Below, piece by piece: positions 52,415-60,376 of a DNA stretch of 64,000 nucleotides (positions are counted from its first letter, which is position 1; the number at the start of each line of letters is the position of its first letter). Under the pieces are notes generated by a model. That model had not been told where the DNA came from and searched no databases. It worked only from the letters and a program-made list of their open reading frames with translations. The stretch is from positions 45,067 to 109,066 of the forward strand of contig NZ_JAUYAW010000046.1 in NCBI RefSeq assembly GCF_030693405.1, in the 5' to 3' direction. The DNA is from Phenylobacterium sp. (lineage in GTDB: Bacteria; Pseudomonadota; Alphaproteobacteria; Caulobacterales; Caulobacteraceae). The translations under genes were made by a program, and so were the position numbers.

Positions 52415-53332
52415 TTGGACCTGATTGCGCGTATCGCGCCGTTCTTTGCGATCATCGCCGCCGGCGCCGTGGCCGGCCGCATCGGTCTGCTAGGACCCCG
52501 CCTGGGCGCCTGGCTGTCGGCCTACACCTTCTGGATCGGCTTCCCGGCCCTTCTGATCCGCTGGCTGGGAGACGCCCCGCCTCCGAACGCCAGCCAGGGG
52601 ATGGCGCTGGGCCTCTATGGTCTGACCATGATCCTGCTGCTGCTGGGCGCCTGGATCGCCGCGCAGCGTCTGGGTATGCCGCGCGAGACGACCGCAGGCC
52701 TGCCCATGGTGGCCGGTCTCGGCAACACCGCCTTCCTGGGCGCGCCCCTGGCGGTCGCGGTCCTGGGGGAGGCCGTCCGTCCCCAGGCCGCGGCCCTGGT
52801 GGCCGTCGACTTCATCCTGCTGATGGGCCTGGCGGTCGCCATCCTGCAGACCGGCAACGCCGCCGTGGGCCTGGCCCGCGCGCTGCGACGGGTGTTGGCC
52901 AATCCGACCGTCCTGGGCGCCGCCTGCGGTCTGGTCCTCGCCGCCACCGGCGCGCGGCTGCCAGGACCCGCTGATCAGGTCCTCACCTGGCTCGCCCTCA
53001 CCGCCAGTCCGGTGGCGCTCGTAGCCCTGGGCGGACTGATCGGCCGCGAAGGCGGGTGGCCGCGACGCGAGGATCAGGGGCCGCTGGTCCTCGCCCTGGC
53101 GATCAAGCTGGCGCTCGCCCCCCTGCTCGTCTGGCTCGTCCTGGGGGCTGCGGGTATCGCCCCGGAGCTCCGGGCCACCGCCACCCTGCTGGCGGCTTGT
53201 CCGACCGCCGTCAATGTCTTCATTCAGACCCGCAAGATGGGCGTCTTCGCCCGGGGCGCGGCCGAGGCGGTGATCGCCGGAACCGTGCTCAGCGCCCTCA
53301 CCCTGAGTCTGATCGCCCACTTCCTCGCCTGA
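52415..53332 (+). CDS. AEC family transporter (auxin efflux carrier-like)
   Basis: A 305-residue membrane protein with about ten helices in two inverted halves, related to MdcF and MleP organic-acid carriers. Typical features are IARIAPFFAIIAAGAVAGRI at the N terminus, GLPMVAGLGNTAFLGAPLAV in the middle, and the C-terminal TLLAACPTAVNVFIQTRKMG. Substrate is unknown. The likely start is TTG 52415, as the hydrophobic N terminus begins immediately after it. It overlaps nothing, and a LexA-type box follows 4 bases after the stop. Confidence 0.85.
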   Translation: MDLIARIAPFFAIIAAGAVAGRIGLLGPRLGAWLSAYTFWIGFPALLIRWLGDAPPPNASQGMALGLYGLTMILLLLGAWIAAQRLGMPRETTAGLPMVAGLGNTAFLGAPLAVAVLGEAVRPQAAALVAVDFILLMGLAVAILQTGNAAVGLARALRRVLANPTVLGAACGLVLAATGARLPGPADQVLTWLALTASPVALVALGGLIGREGGWPRREDQGPLVLALAIKLALAPLLVWLVLGAAGIAPELRATATLLAACPTAVNVFIQTRKMGVFARGAAEAVIAGTVLSALTLSLIAHFLA

Positions 53333-53335
53333 TTT

Positions 53336-53350
53336 GTTCCTGTTATGTTC
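53336..53350. promoter_or_regulatory. LexA-type box upstream of the VOC gene
   Basis: GTTC-CTGTTAT-GTTC matches the alphaproteobacterial SOS box (GTTC-N7-GTTC) exactly. It overlaps a plausible -10 (TGTTAT) and lies 38 bases before the VOC start at 53388. The recA gene in this window carries an equivalent box, so LexA control of the VOC gene is plausible. Confidence 0.65.
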
Positions 53351-53387
53351 TCATCGTGGCGCTTGGCCACGTACGGGAGAGATGATG

Positions 53388-53792
53388 ATGAGCACGCCGC
53401 CTGGCCTGGGCTATGTGACCCTGGGCGCTGACGACCATGCCGCGGCCCAGGCCTTTTATGATGCTGCGCTTGCGCCGCTGGGGCTGCGCCGGCTCCACGA
53501 GTTCGAAAACTGGACCGGCTACGGCCGGGAGGGTGACCCCAACAGCCAGACGATCTGGGTCTGCAAGCCCTTTGACGGGGCGCCGGCCCTGGCGGGCAAT
53601 GGCGTGATGGTCGGGCTCTACGCCTCGACGCCAGAGATGGTCGACGCCTTCTATGCCGCGGCCATGGCCCATGGCGGCGCCTGCGAAGGCCCGCCCGGCC
53701 TGCGGGCGCAATATGGCGAGGGCTGGTACGCCGCCTATGTGCGCGACCCGCAGGGCAACAAGCTGGCCTGCGTGCGGACACCGCCCGCCTGA
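53388..53792 (+). CDS. VOC (glyoxalase/bleomycin-resistance) family protein
   Basis: A 134-residue protein with the paired beta-alpha-beta-beta-beta fold of the vicinal oxygen chelate superfamily. The start segment LGYVTLGADDHAAAQAFYDA and the end segment VRDPQGNKLACVR are typical. A possible metal-binding His is at LGADDHAAA. Substrate is unknown; members include glyoxalases, dioxygenases and antibiotic-binding proteins. Three in-frame ATGs (53382, 53385, 53388) follow GGGAGA; spacing favours the last. A LexA-type box lies in the promoter. Confidence 0.87.
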   Translation: MSTPPGLGYVTLGADDHAAAQAFYDAALAPLGLRRLHEFENWTGYGREGDPNSQTIWVCKPFDGAPALAGNGVMVGLYASTPEMVDAFYAAAMAHGGACEGPPGLRAQYGEGWYAAYVRDPQGNKLACVRTPPA

Positions 53793-53802
53793 GGCGGGGT
53801 GA

Positions 53803-53838
53803 TCTCGACGGGACCGCGCTTGACCGGTCCTGTCGAGA
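53803..53838. terminator. Convergent hairpin between VOC gene and alaS
   Basis: TCTCGACGGGACCG (53803-53816) and CGGTCCTGTCGAGA (53825-53838) pair over 14 bp with a single mismatch position (G-T wobble on one strand) around an 8-base loop. It lies between two convergent genes and can serve both, although neither side has a strong T-rich run. Confidence 0.55.
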
Positions 53839-53839
53839 C

Positions 53840-56479
53840 CTAGCCTGCGATGGCCGCCTTGAGCGCCGCCAGGCCCTCTTCGGCCCGGGCGCCGTCCGGG
53901 GCGCCGCCCTGGGCGAAGTCCGGCCGACCGCCGGCGCCCTGACCGCCCATGGCGATCACGGCGGCCTTGGCCAGCTCGGCGGCGTTGAACCGATCCTTGG
54001 CTGCGCCGGTCACCGCCACGGTGACCGCAGCCTTGCCCTCGGCCACGCCCACCAGGGCGATGATCCCGTCGGCGATCTGCTTCTTGAATTCCTCGGCTAT
54101 GGGCCGGAGATCCTTGCCGCCGACCCCGTCCATGATCCGGGCCAGCACCTGAACCCCGCCGATCTCCTCCGGACCGGCCTGGGCTGCGCCGCCGCCGCCC
54201 ATGGCCAGCTGACGCTTGGCGTCGGCCAGTTCCTTTTCCAACTTGCGCCGTTGCGCTTCCAGAGCCTCCACTCGCCCCAGAACCTCAGAGACCGGGGTCT
54301 TGAACTGCTCGGCCAGCTGACGGGAGACCAGGGCCTGGTCCAGCAGCCAGCGGCGGGCGGGTTCGCCGGTCAGGGCCTCGATCCGGCGGACGCCGGCGGC
54401 CACGCCGCTTTCGGAGACGATCTTGAACAGGGCGATATCGCCGGTGCGGGCCACATGGGTGCCGCCGCACAGCTCCACCGAATAGGCGCCCTCCCCGTCG
54501 AGCGCACGACCCAGGGTCAGGACGCGGACCACATCCCCATACTTCTCGCCGAACAGGGCCATGGCGCCGGCTTCGATCGCCGCCTCAGGCGCCATGTTCT
54601 TCGTCTCGGCCGGCAGGTTCTGGCGGATCACCGCATTCACCTCGGCCTCGATCCTGTCGATCTCCTCGAGCGTCAGGGGTTGGCCGTGGCTGAAGTCGAA
54701 GCGGATACGCTCACCATCGACCATCTGGCCCTTCTGGCTCACATGGGGCCCCAGCACATTGCGCAGGGCCGCGTGCAGCAGGTGGGTGGCCGAGTGATTG
54801 GCCCGCGTGGTGGTGCGCCGATCGGCGTCCAGGGCCAGGCGCACCCGCGCGCCGGGCGTCAGATCGCCGGACTCGATCTCGATGACGTGCACATGCAGGT
54901 CGCCGGCCTGTTTCTGGGTGTCGATCACCCGGCCGTGGCCGCCGTCCCACTCCACCTCGCCGGTGTCGCCGGCTTGGCCGCCGCTCTCGCCATAGAAGGG
55001 CGTACGGTCGAACAGGGCCTGGACGGTCTGACCGGCGCCCGCCTTGGGGACTTCCGCGCCGTCGCCCATGAGCACCAGCAGCTCAGCGGTCACCTCGCCC
55101 TGGTCGTGGCCGACGAAGTCGGTGGGGCCGAGGCGCTCGCGCAGGGCGAACCATTCGCCGGCCGCCGCAGCCTGACCAGAGCCAGTCCAGGCGTCACGGG
55201 CCTGATCCTTCTGGCGCTTCATGGCCACGTCGAACCCGGCCAGATCGACGCTCATGCCGAGCGCGCGCACGGCGTCCTGGGTCAGATCCAGCGGGAAGCC
55301 GTAGGTGTCATAGAGCTTGAAGGCCGTCTCGCCCGGCAGGACGCCGCCTTCGCCCACCTGGGCGGTGGCCTCCTCCAGCAGGCTCATGCCGCGGCCGAGG
55401 GTGCGGCGGAAGCGCTCTTCCTCCTGGCGCAGGGTCTCGGCGATCACGGGCTCGGCCCGACGCAGCTCCGGATAGGCCTCCCCCATCTGGCCCACCAGGG
55501 CCGGGGTCAGCCGATGCATAAGGGGCTCGGCGGCGCCCAGAAGGTGCACGTGCCGCATGGCCCGACGCATGATCCGTCGCAGCACATAGCCGCGGCCCTC
55601 ATTGGAGGGCGACACCCCGTCGGCGATCAGGAAGCTGGTGGACCTCAGGTGGTCGACAATGACCTGGTGCGAGAAGCGGGCCTCGCCCTGGGCCTTGACG
55701 CCGGTGGCCTCTTCGCTGGCGGCGATGAGGGCCCGGAACATGTCGGTGTCGTAGTTGGAATGGACACCCTGCAGGACGGTGGCGATCCGCTCCAGGCCCA
55801 TGCCGGTGTCGATCTGCGGCTTGGGCAGGTCCTTGCGCGAGCCGTCGGCGAACTGCTCCCAGCGCATGAAGACCAGGTTCCAGATCTCCACGAACCGGTC
55901 ACCGTCCTCATCGGGACTGCCAGGCGGGCCGCCTGGGACGTGGTCGCCGTGATCGTAGAAGATCTCGGTGTTGGTGCCGCAGGGGCCGGTGTCGCCCATG
56001 GACCAGAAGTTCTCTTCCAGCCGCACGATCTTGGAGTCCGGCAGGCCCGCAATCTTGCGCCACAGGGCGGCGGCCTCGTCGTCGTCGGGCGCGATAGTCA
56101 CCATGAGGCGGGCCGGATCGAGACCCAGGTCGCGGGTGATGAAGGCCCAGGCGTGCTCGATCGCCCCTTCCTTGAAATAGTCGCCGAACGAGAAGTTGCC
56201 CAGCATCTCGAAGAAGGTCTGGTGGCGGCCCGTATAGCCGACATTGTCCAGGTCGTTGTGCTTGCCCCCGGCCCTCACGCACTTCTGAACCGAGACCGCC
56301 CGGGCCGCGGGTGGCGTCTCGGCCCCGGTGAAGTAGTTCTTGAACGGCACCATGCCGGCGTTGACGAACATCAGCGTCGGATCGTTCTGCGGCACCAAGG
56401 GCGCCGACGGGATCACCAGGTGATCGCGATCCTTGAAGTAGTTGATGAAGGCGCTGCGGAGCTGGTTCAGGCTGGACAT
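53840..56479 (-). CDS. alaS: Alanyl-tRNA synthetase
   Basis: Charges tRNA-Ala. The 879-residue enzyme has a class II catalytic core (SSLNQLRSAFINYFKDRDHL, VPSAPL-type motif, FFEMLGNFSFGDYFKEGAI). The editing domain has its zinc motifs THLLHAALRNVL and CGGTHVARTGDI, followed by a coiled coil (LEAQRRKLEKELADAKRQL) and a C-Ala domain. I place the start at ATG 56479 (MSSLNQL) because it matches the family; ATG 56488 is three codons upstream. It lies directly downstream of recA on the same strand, as in many alphaproteobacteria. Confidence 0.97.
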   Translation of the reverse strand: MSSLNQLRSAFINYFKDRDHLVIPSAPLVPQNDPTLMFVNAGMVPFKNYFTGAETPPAARAVSVQKCVRAGGKHNDLDNVGYTGRHQTFFEMLGNFSFGDYFKEGAIEHAWAFITRDLGLDPARLMVTIAPDDDEAAALWRKIAGLPDSKIVRLEENFWSMGDTGPCGTNTEIFYDHGDHVPGGPPGSPDEDGDRFVEIWNLVFMRWEQFADGSRKDLPKPQIDTGMGLERIATVLQGVHSNYDTDMFRALIAASEEATGVKAQGEARFSHQVIVDHLRSTSFLIADGVSPSNEGRGYVLRRIMRRAMRHVHLLGAAEPLMHRLTPALVGQMGEAYPELRRAEPVIAETLRQEEERFRRTLGRGMSLLEEATAQVGEGGVLPGETAFKLYDTYGFPLDLTQDAVRALGMSVDLAGFDVAMKRQKDQARDAWTGSGQAAAAGEWFALRERLGPTDFVGHDQGEVTAELLVLMGDGAEVPKAGAGQTVQALFDRTPFYGESGGQAGDTGEVEWDGGHGRVIDTQKQAGDLHVHVIEIESGDLTPGARVRLALDADRRTTTRANHSATHLLHAALRNVLGPHVSQKGQMVDGERIRFDFSHGQPLTLEEIDRIEAEVNAVIRQNLPAETKNMAPEAAIEAGAMALFGEKYGDVVRVLTLGRALDGEGAYSVELCGGTHVARTGDIALFKIVSESGVAAGVRRIEALTGEPARRWLLDQALVSRQLAEQFKTPVSEVLGRVEALEAQRRKLEKELADAKRQLAMGGGGAAQAGPEEIGGVQVLARIMDGVGGKDLRPIAEEFKKQIADGIIALVGVAEGKAAVTVAVTGAAKDRFNAAELAKAAVIAMGGQGAGGRPDFAQGGAPDGARAEEGLAALKAAIAG

Positions 56480-56557
56480 GGCTTGCATATAGGGCTCGCG
56501 CGGCCGGCCGCGCAGGGGAAATTTGCGGGTCGTTTACGAGACTTGCCGCCGCGCGCA

Positions 56558-56595
56558 AAGAAAAAGGACGCCCTGGCGGCGGGCCAGGGCGTCCT
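56558..56595 (-). terminator. Intrinsic terminator of recA
   Basis: AGGACGCCCTGG (56565-56576) and CCAGGGCGTCCT (56584-56595) form a perfect 12-bp stem with a 7-base loop. On the minus strand it is followed by TTTTTCTTTGCG. It lies 107 bases after the recA stop and separates recA from alaS transcription. Confidence 0.9.
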
Positions 56596-56702
56596 CCTCC
56601 GCAGACGAGGCGCCGCGTTGGGGTCCAGGAGCGAACCGGACGCGAATCGGCGGGGGCGTCCGGCCCGGGCGGTCACGACGCGATCTGCGGAGATCTCGAA
56701 GG

Positions 56703-57770
56703 TCAGTCGTCCGGTTCGTCCGGGGCGCCCACCAGCAGTTCTTCCTCGATCTTGGAGGTGGCGCCGCGCACCGCCTTCTCGATTTCGTCGGCCACATCGC
56801 GATTGGCCTTGAGGAATTCCCGCACATTGTCCCGGCCCTGGCCGATCCGTTGGCTGTTGAAGGAGAACCAGGAGCCGGACTTCTCGACCACCCCGGCCTT
56901 GACCCCCAGGTCGATGATCTCGCCCAGCTTGGAGATGCCTTCGCCGTACATGATGTCGAACTCGACCTCGCGGAACGGCGGGGCCACCTTGTTCTTCACA
57001 ACCTTGACCCGGACATTGTTGCCGACGATCTCGTCGCGCTGCTTCACCGAGCCGGTGCGGCGGATGTCCAGGCGGACAGAGGCGTAGAATTTCAGCGCAT
57101 TGCCCCCGGTGGTGGTCTCCGGGCTGCCGTACATGACGCCGATCTTCATGCGAATCTGGTTGATGAAGATGACCAGGGTCTTGGTCTTGGAGATGGAGCC
57201 GGTGAGCTTGCGCAGGGCCTGGCTCATCAGCCGGGCCTGCAGGCCCGGCAGGCTGTCGCCCATCTCGCCTTCGATCTCGGCCCGGGGCGTCAGAGCGGCC
57301 ACGGAGTCGATGACGATGACGTCGACGGCGCCGGAGCGGACCAGGGTGTCCGTGATCTCCAGGGCCTGCTCGCCGGTGTCCGGCTGGGAGACCAGCAGGT
57401 CGTCCAGGTTCACGCCGAGCTTGTGGGCGTAGGACGGGTCAAGGGCGTGCTCGGCGTCCACAAAGGCCGCGGTGCCGCCGCCCTTCTGAACCTCGGCCAC
57501 CACATGCAGGGCGAGCGTCGTCTTGCCGGAGCTTTCCGGGCCGTAGATCTCGACGATCCGCCCCTTGGGCAGGCCACCGATGCCGAGCGCCAGATCCAGG
57601 CCGAGCGAGCCCGTGGAAAAGGACTCGATCTCGACGATCTTGCCCTTGTCCCCCAGCTTCATCACCGAGCCCTTACCAAAGGCCCGATCGATCTGAGACA
57701 GCGCCGCCTCGAGCGCGCGCTGCTTGTCGCCTTCTTCTTTACCCACGAGTTTCAACGCCGACTGTGCCAT
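56703..57770 (-). CDS. recA: RecA recombinase
   Basis: Homologous recombination, SOS co-protease for LexA, and DNA repair. The 355-residue protein has the Walker A motif GPESSGKTT at residues 77-85. [20 protein letters not shown] is the Walker B region, and LISQ-type loop residues appear in [20 protein letters not shown]. The C terminus is acidic ([14 protein letters not shown]), as usual. A LexA-type box overlaps its promoter about 94 bases upstream. Confidence 0.98.
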   Translation of the reverse strand: MAQSALKLVGKEEGDKQRALEAALSQIDRAFGKGSVMKLGDKGKIVEIESFSTGSLGLDLALGIGGLPKGRIVEIYGPESSGKTTLALHVVAEVQKGGGTAAFVDAEHALDPSYAHKLGVNLDDLLVSQPDTGEQALEITDTLVRSGAVDVIVIDSVAALTPRAEIEGEMGDSLPGLQARLMSQALRKLTGSISKTKTLVIFINQIRMKIGVMYGSPETTTGGNALKFYASVRLDIRRTGSVKQRDEIVGNNVRVKVVKNKVAPPFREVEFDIMYGEGISKLGEIIDLGVKAGVVEKSGSWFSFNSQRIGQGRDNVREFLKANRDVADEIEKAVRGATSKIEEELLVGAPDEPDD

Positions 57771-57842
57771 TTGAGGGGACCCCTTATCCCATGATTCCGT
57801 CGGACCGACCGGGGCGATCCCCGGCTGGGCGTCCAGGACTCA

Positions 57843-57871
57843 GTCGTACGCTTTTTGTTCTCTGTTCGCAA
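57843..57871 (-). promoter_or_regulatory. Possible recA promoter
   Basis: On the minus strand TTGCGA (57871-57866) and TACGAC (57848-57843) are 17 bases apart. The -35 box lies inside the LexA-type box, so bound LexA would block RNA polymerase. Confidence 0.45.
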
Positions 57872-57878
57872 GATGTTC
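57864..57878. promoter_or_regulatory. LexA-type (SOS) box of recA
   Basis: GTTC-GCAAGAT-GTTC matches the alphaproteobacterial LexA consensus GTTC-N7-GTTC. A further GTTC at 57857-57860, three bases before the first half-site, gives an extended array. It overlaps the likely -35 element of recA. Confidence 0.85.
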
Positions 57879-57951
57879 TCTTGCGGCCTCAGGCGGCCAT
57901 CCGTCCCCGCCGCGAGGGGTCTGGTGCGGCGGGGACGTCCGGTCGTCGCCC

Positions 57952-58506
57952 TCAGCGGGCGGTGATCACGATCATCGATTCGCGGTTGCCATCGGTGGGC
58001 GCCGCGTCCTTGGACAGCACGATGTCGAGGTCCTGCCCCGCGCTCTGGCCGCTCCAGGCGCTAGTCAGACGCGCCCCGCCGGCCGTCGCTTCTTGATGGC
58101 GCACACGCTGCATGGCCCGCGCCGGGGCGCTCGCCCAGGCGTCCACGCCATTCAGGATCGCCTGGGCCTGATCCGGCTCATGGGAGACGTAGAGCGCGCA
58201 GACCTGCGGGTTGGCGGCGCCAGGCGGCGCCAGCTCCACCGTAGCTCCAGCGCCGCTCAGCACCCAGGCGCGGCCCTGGCGTTCCAGACCAAGCTGCGGG
58301 GCCACCGCCTCGGGGGGCTGCCCCTTGAGCATCGGCAGACAGGCCTCCAGGCCCCGCTCCACCTTGGGGCTGACCACCGCGAGAGCCGCGCTGGCGCCCG
58401 CCCAGGCCAGGATCAGGACGGCGGCGCCGATGGCGCCGGGGCGGGTCGGAATGGCGCGGCGCGGCTCAGCCGTCCTGGCGCGCTTAACGATCTCGGTCTT
58501 CGGCAT
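57952..58506 (-). CDS. Membrane-anchored hypothetical protein (184 aa)
   Basis: I do not recognise the family. A basic, Arg-rich cytoplasmic head of about 23 residues precedes a membrane helix (GAIGAAVLILAWAGASAALA). A periplasmic domain follows, starting VERGLEACLPMLKGQPPEAV and containing two cysteines. The final strands (QDLDIVLSKDAAPTDGNRES) look beta-rich. The start at ATG 58506 is set by a good GGAG site about 8 bases upstream. It lies upstream of recA on the same strand with a 181-base gap. Confidence 0.72.
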   Translation of the reverse strand: MPKTEIVKRARTAEPRRAIPTRPGAIGAAVLILAWAGASAALAVVSPKVERGLEACLPMLKGQPPEAVAPQLGLERQGRAWVLSGAGATVELAPPGAANPQVCALYVSHEPDQAQAILNGVDAWASAPARAMQRVRHQEATAGGARLTSAWSGQSAGQDLDIVLSKDAAPTDGNRESMIVITAR

Positions 58507-58629
58507 GGTCGTCTCCTTCCAGGGTGGCGGATCTCCCGGCTCAAGCGACGGCCGGCGGCCCGCCTTGTCTGAAACAGACATGGGCGGAAGAGGCCGCCGC
58601 CTCCAGGGCTACTGCCATGAGATCTCTCA

Positions 58630-58667
58630 AGGCCTGCGATGAGCCGTTGAAATCCCTCCGCAGGCCT
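58630..58667. repeat. Inverted repeat in the divergent gap before the GST gene
   Basis: AGGCCTGCG and CGCAGGCCT, a perfect 9-bp repeat, enclose 20 bases between the hypothetical gene (ends its 5' side at 58506) and the GST start at 58751. It may be a regulator site or a leader stem-loop; no protein is assigned. Confidence 0.35.
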
Positions 58668-58750
58668 CGATCTGAGCGCCAGGGAGTTGATCTGCCGCAA
58701 GGCGGCCGCGTTGCTGATCCGGCCACCCTCTGGTCGCGGGGAGAGCGGAC

Positions 58751-59428
58751 ATGGCGACCTTGATCTTTCACTCGATGGCCGGCAGCGCCTATCTGTGGAC
58801 GGCCATGATGGCGGCCGACGAGAAGGGCGTAGACCACGCCCTCAACCCGGTGGTCTTCGGCTCGGACGAGCACCTCAGCCTGCATCCGTTCGGCAAGATG
58901 CCGGTGATGCAGCATGGCGAGGTGATCCTCTACGAGACCCAGGCCATCACCCACTATATCGACCGCGCCTTCGATGGCCCGCCCCTTCAGCCCGCCGACG
59001 CGCTGGGCCAGGCGGAGGTTCTGCGCTGGATCAGCCTGGTGAACGCCTATGTGTTCCCGGTCATGAACCGCTTCATGAAGGAGCGCCTCGTGCGTCCAGC
59101 CTGGGGGTTCGAGGTCGATCAGGATTTCGTCCAGTCCGCCCGCGATCCCCTGCGCCTGCAGATGCGGCTGATCGGCGAGGCGGCGGCGGACGGCGGCTAT
59201 CTGGTGGGCGACCGGCTGACCCTGGCCGACGCCTTTCTGCTGCCCCATCTGCTGTTCTTCGGCCGCACGCCGGAGGGCGCGGCCCTCTTGAAGGCGACGC
59301 CGGCCGCCGCGGCCTGGCTCGCGCGCATGACCTCAAGGCCGAGCTATGTGGGCGGCGCCATGGACCAGGCCTATGTCGCTTTTCACAGCCTGGCCGGCGA
59401 CCCCGCCCCGGTCTGGACCGAGGACTGA
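58751..59428 (+). CDS. Glutathione S-transferase family protein
   Basis: A 225-residue GST with an N-terminal thioredoxin-like domain (HSMAGSAYLWTAMMAADEKG, then the cis-Pro loop HPFGKMPVM and the ILYETQAITHYI motif) and an all-helical C-terminal domain (VGDRLTLADAFLLPHLLFFG). The N-terminal serine in HSMAGSAY is the candidate catalytic residue. It would conjugate glutathione to, or reduce, an electrophile; substrate unknown. It is convergent with flgL, 4 bases apart. Confidence 0.88.
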   Translation: MATLIFHSMAGSAYLWTAMMAADEKGVDHALNPVVFGSDEHLSLHPFGKMPVMQHGEVILYETQAITHYIDRAFDGPPLQPADALGQAEVLRWISLVNAYVFPVMNRFMKERLVRPAWGFEVDQDFVQSARDPLRLQMRLIGEAAADGGYLVGDRLTLADAFLLPHLLFFGRTPEGAALLKATPAAAAWLARMTSRPSYVGGAMDQAYVAFHSLAGDPAPVWTED

Positions 59429-59432
59429 GGGC

Positions 59433-60365
59433 CTATCTCAGGACGTTGAGCAGGGAGCTTTCCTGCAGGGCCAGAAAGACCTGGGCGGCGGCCTGCACTG
59501 AGATCTGCGCCTGCTGCAGGTTGGACACCGCCTGGCTCATGTCGGCGTCGACGATCTCGCCGACCATGCCCTTGATGCTGTTGGTCCGGGCGACCAGGTC
59601 TTCCTTCACGGAGTCGACGCGGCTCTGCACCATGCCGTTGCGGCCGCCGACATTGACCAGATCCTTGTAGGCGGTGTCCCAGACCGACAGCTGGCTCTCC
59701 AGGAAGATCCGCTGATTGTCGGTGAGTTCACCATCGAACGGTCCGTTGACCCCCTCCTCAAAGGCCTGGATCGCCTTGAACGCCTCCATCATGCCGGTCC
59801 CGAAGGCGTCGGCCAGGAAGCCGAGATTGACCAGGGTGGAGTCATCGACCTTGGCCTGGGCGACGTAGGAGTCGTTGTGGAAATAGTCGGCCACATTGGT
59901 CGCCGGGATCGTCAGGTCGCTGAGCGAGGTGGCTGAGAATGGCGGGGTGTCCACCTGACCGCCGGCGAACAGGTACTTGCCGCCGTACCGGGCGTTCATC
60001 CCCTCGACCCCGTTGCGGAAGGCCGCCTGGATATCCTGCATCAGGGTGTCCACCCGGCCGCTGGCGATGGACTCGGCGATGGCCTGGCGGGCGATCTGGG
60101 CGGCGTCGGCCACCTGGGAAAGGGCGAAGTCCTGGGTGGTCAGCCGGTCGCTGACCAGCTTGTTCTGTTCGGTGAAGGCGCCCAGGCGGGTCTCGATGGA
60201 CCGCATGGCCGTCAGCATCTCGGCGTTGCGGGCATAGTCCTTCAGGTCCGAGCCGTTCTTCTGGCTGGCGACCTTGGTTCCGGCGTCCATCTGGCGCTGC
60301 TGGGCCGAGATCAGATTGGCCAGGACGGCGCTGTAGTTTCCGCCGGTGGAGACGCGGCTCACCAT
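59433..60365 (-). CDS. flgL: Flagellar hook-associated protein 3 (flagellin-type)
   Basis: Junction protein between hook and filament. The 310-residue protein has the flagellin-like N-terminal coiled coil (YSAVLANLISAQQRQMDAGT) and C-terminal coiled coil (VDADMSQAVSNLQQAQISVQ, ending in FLALQESSLLNVLR). The hypervariable middle is short, as in FlgL. It begins 11 bases after flgK, so they share one transcript. Exported by the flagellar type III apparatus. Confidence 0.9.
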   Translation of the reverse strand: MVSRVSTGGNYSAVLANLISAQQRQMDAGTKVASQKNGSDLKDYARNAEMLTAMRSIETRLGAFTEQNKLVSDRLTTQDFALSQVADAAQIARQAIAESIASGRVDTLMQDIQAAFRNGVEGMNARYGGKYLFAGGQVDTPPFSATSLSDLTIPATNVADYFHNDSYVAQAKVDDSTLVNLGFLADAFGTGMMEAFKAIQAFEEGVNGPFDGELTDNQRIFLESQLSVWDTAYKDLVNVGGRNGMVQSRVDSVKEDLVARTNSIKGMVGEIVDADMSQAVSNLQQAQISVQAAAQVFLALQESSLLNVLR

Positions 60366-60376
60366 GGTGTTGGTCC

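Noticed and set aside
54251..56812. 853-codon open frame on the plus strand across alaS
   Set aside because: Antisense shadow of alaS created by high third-position GC; composition is artificial and it overlaps the recA terminator.
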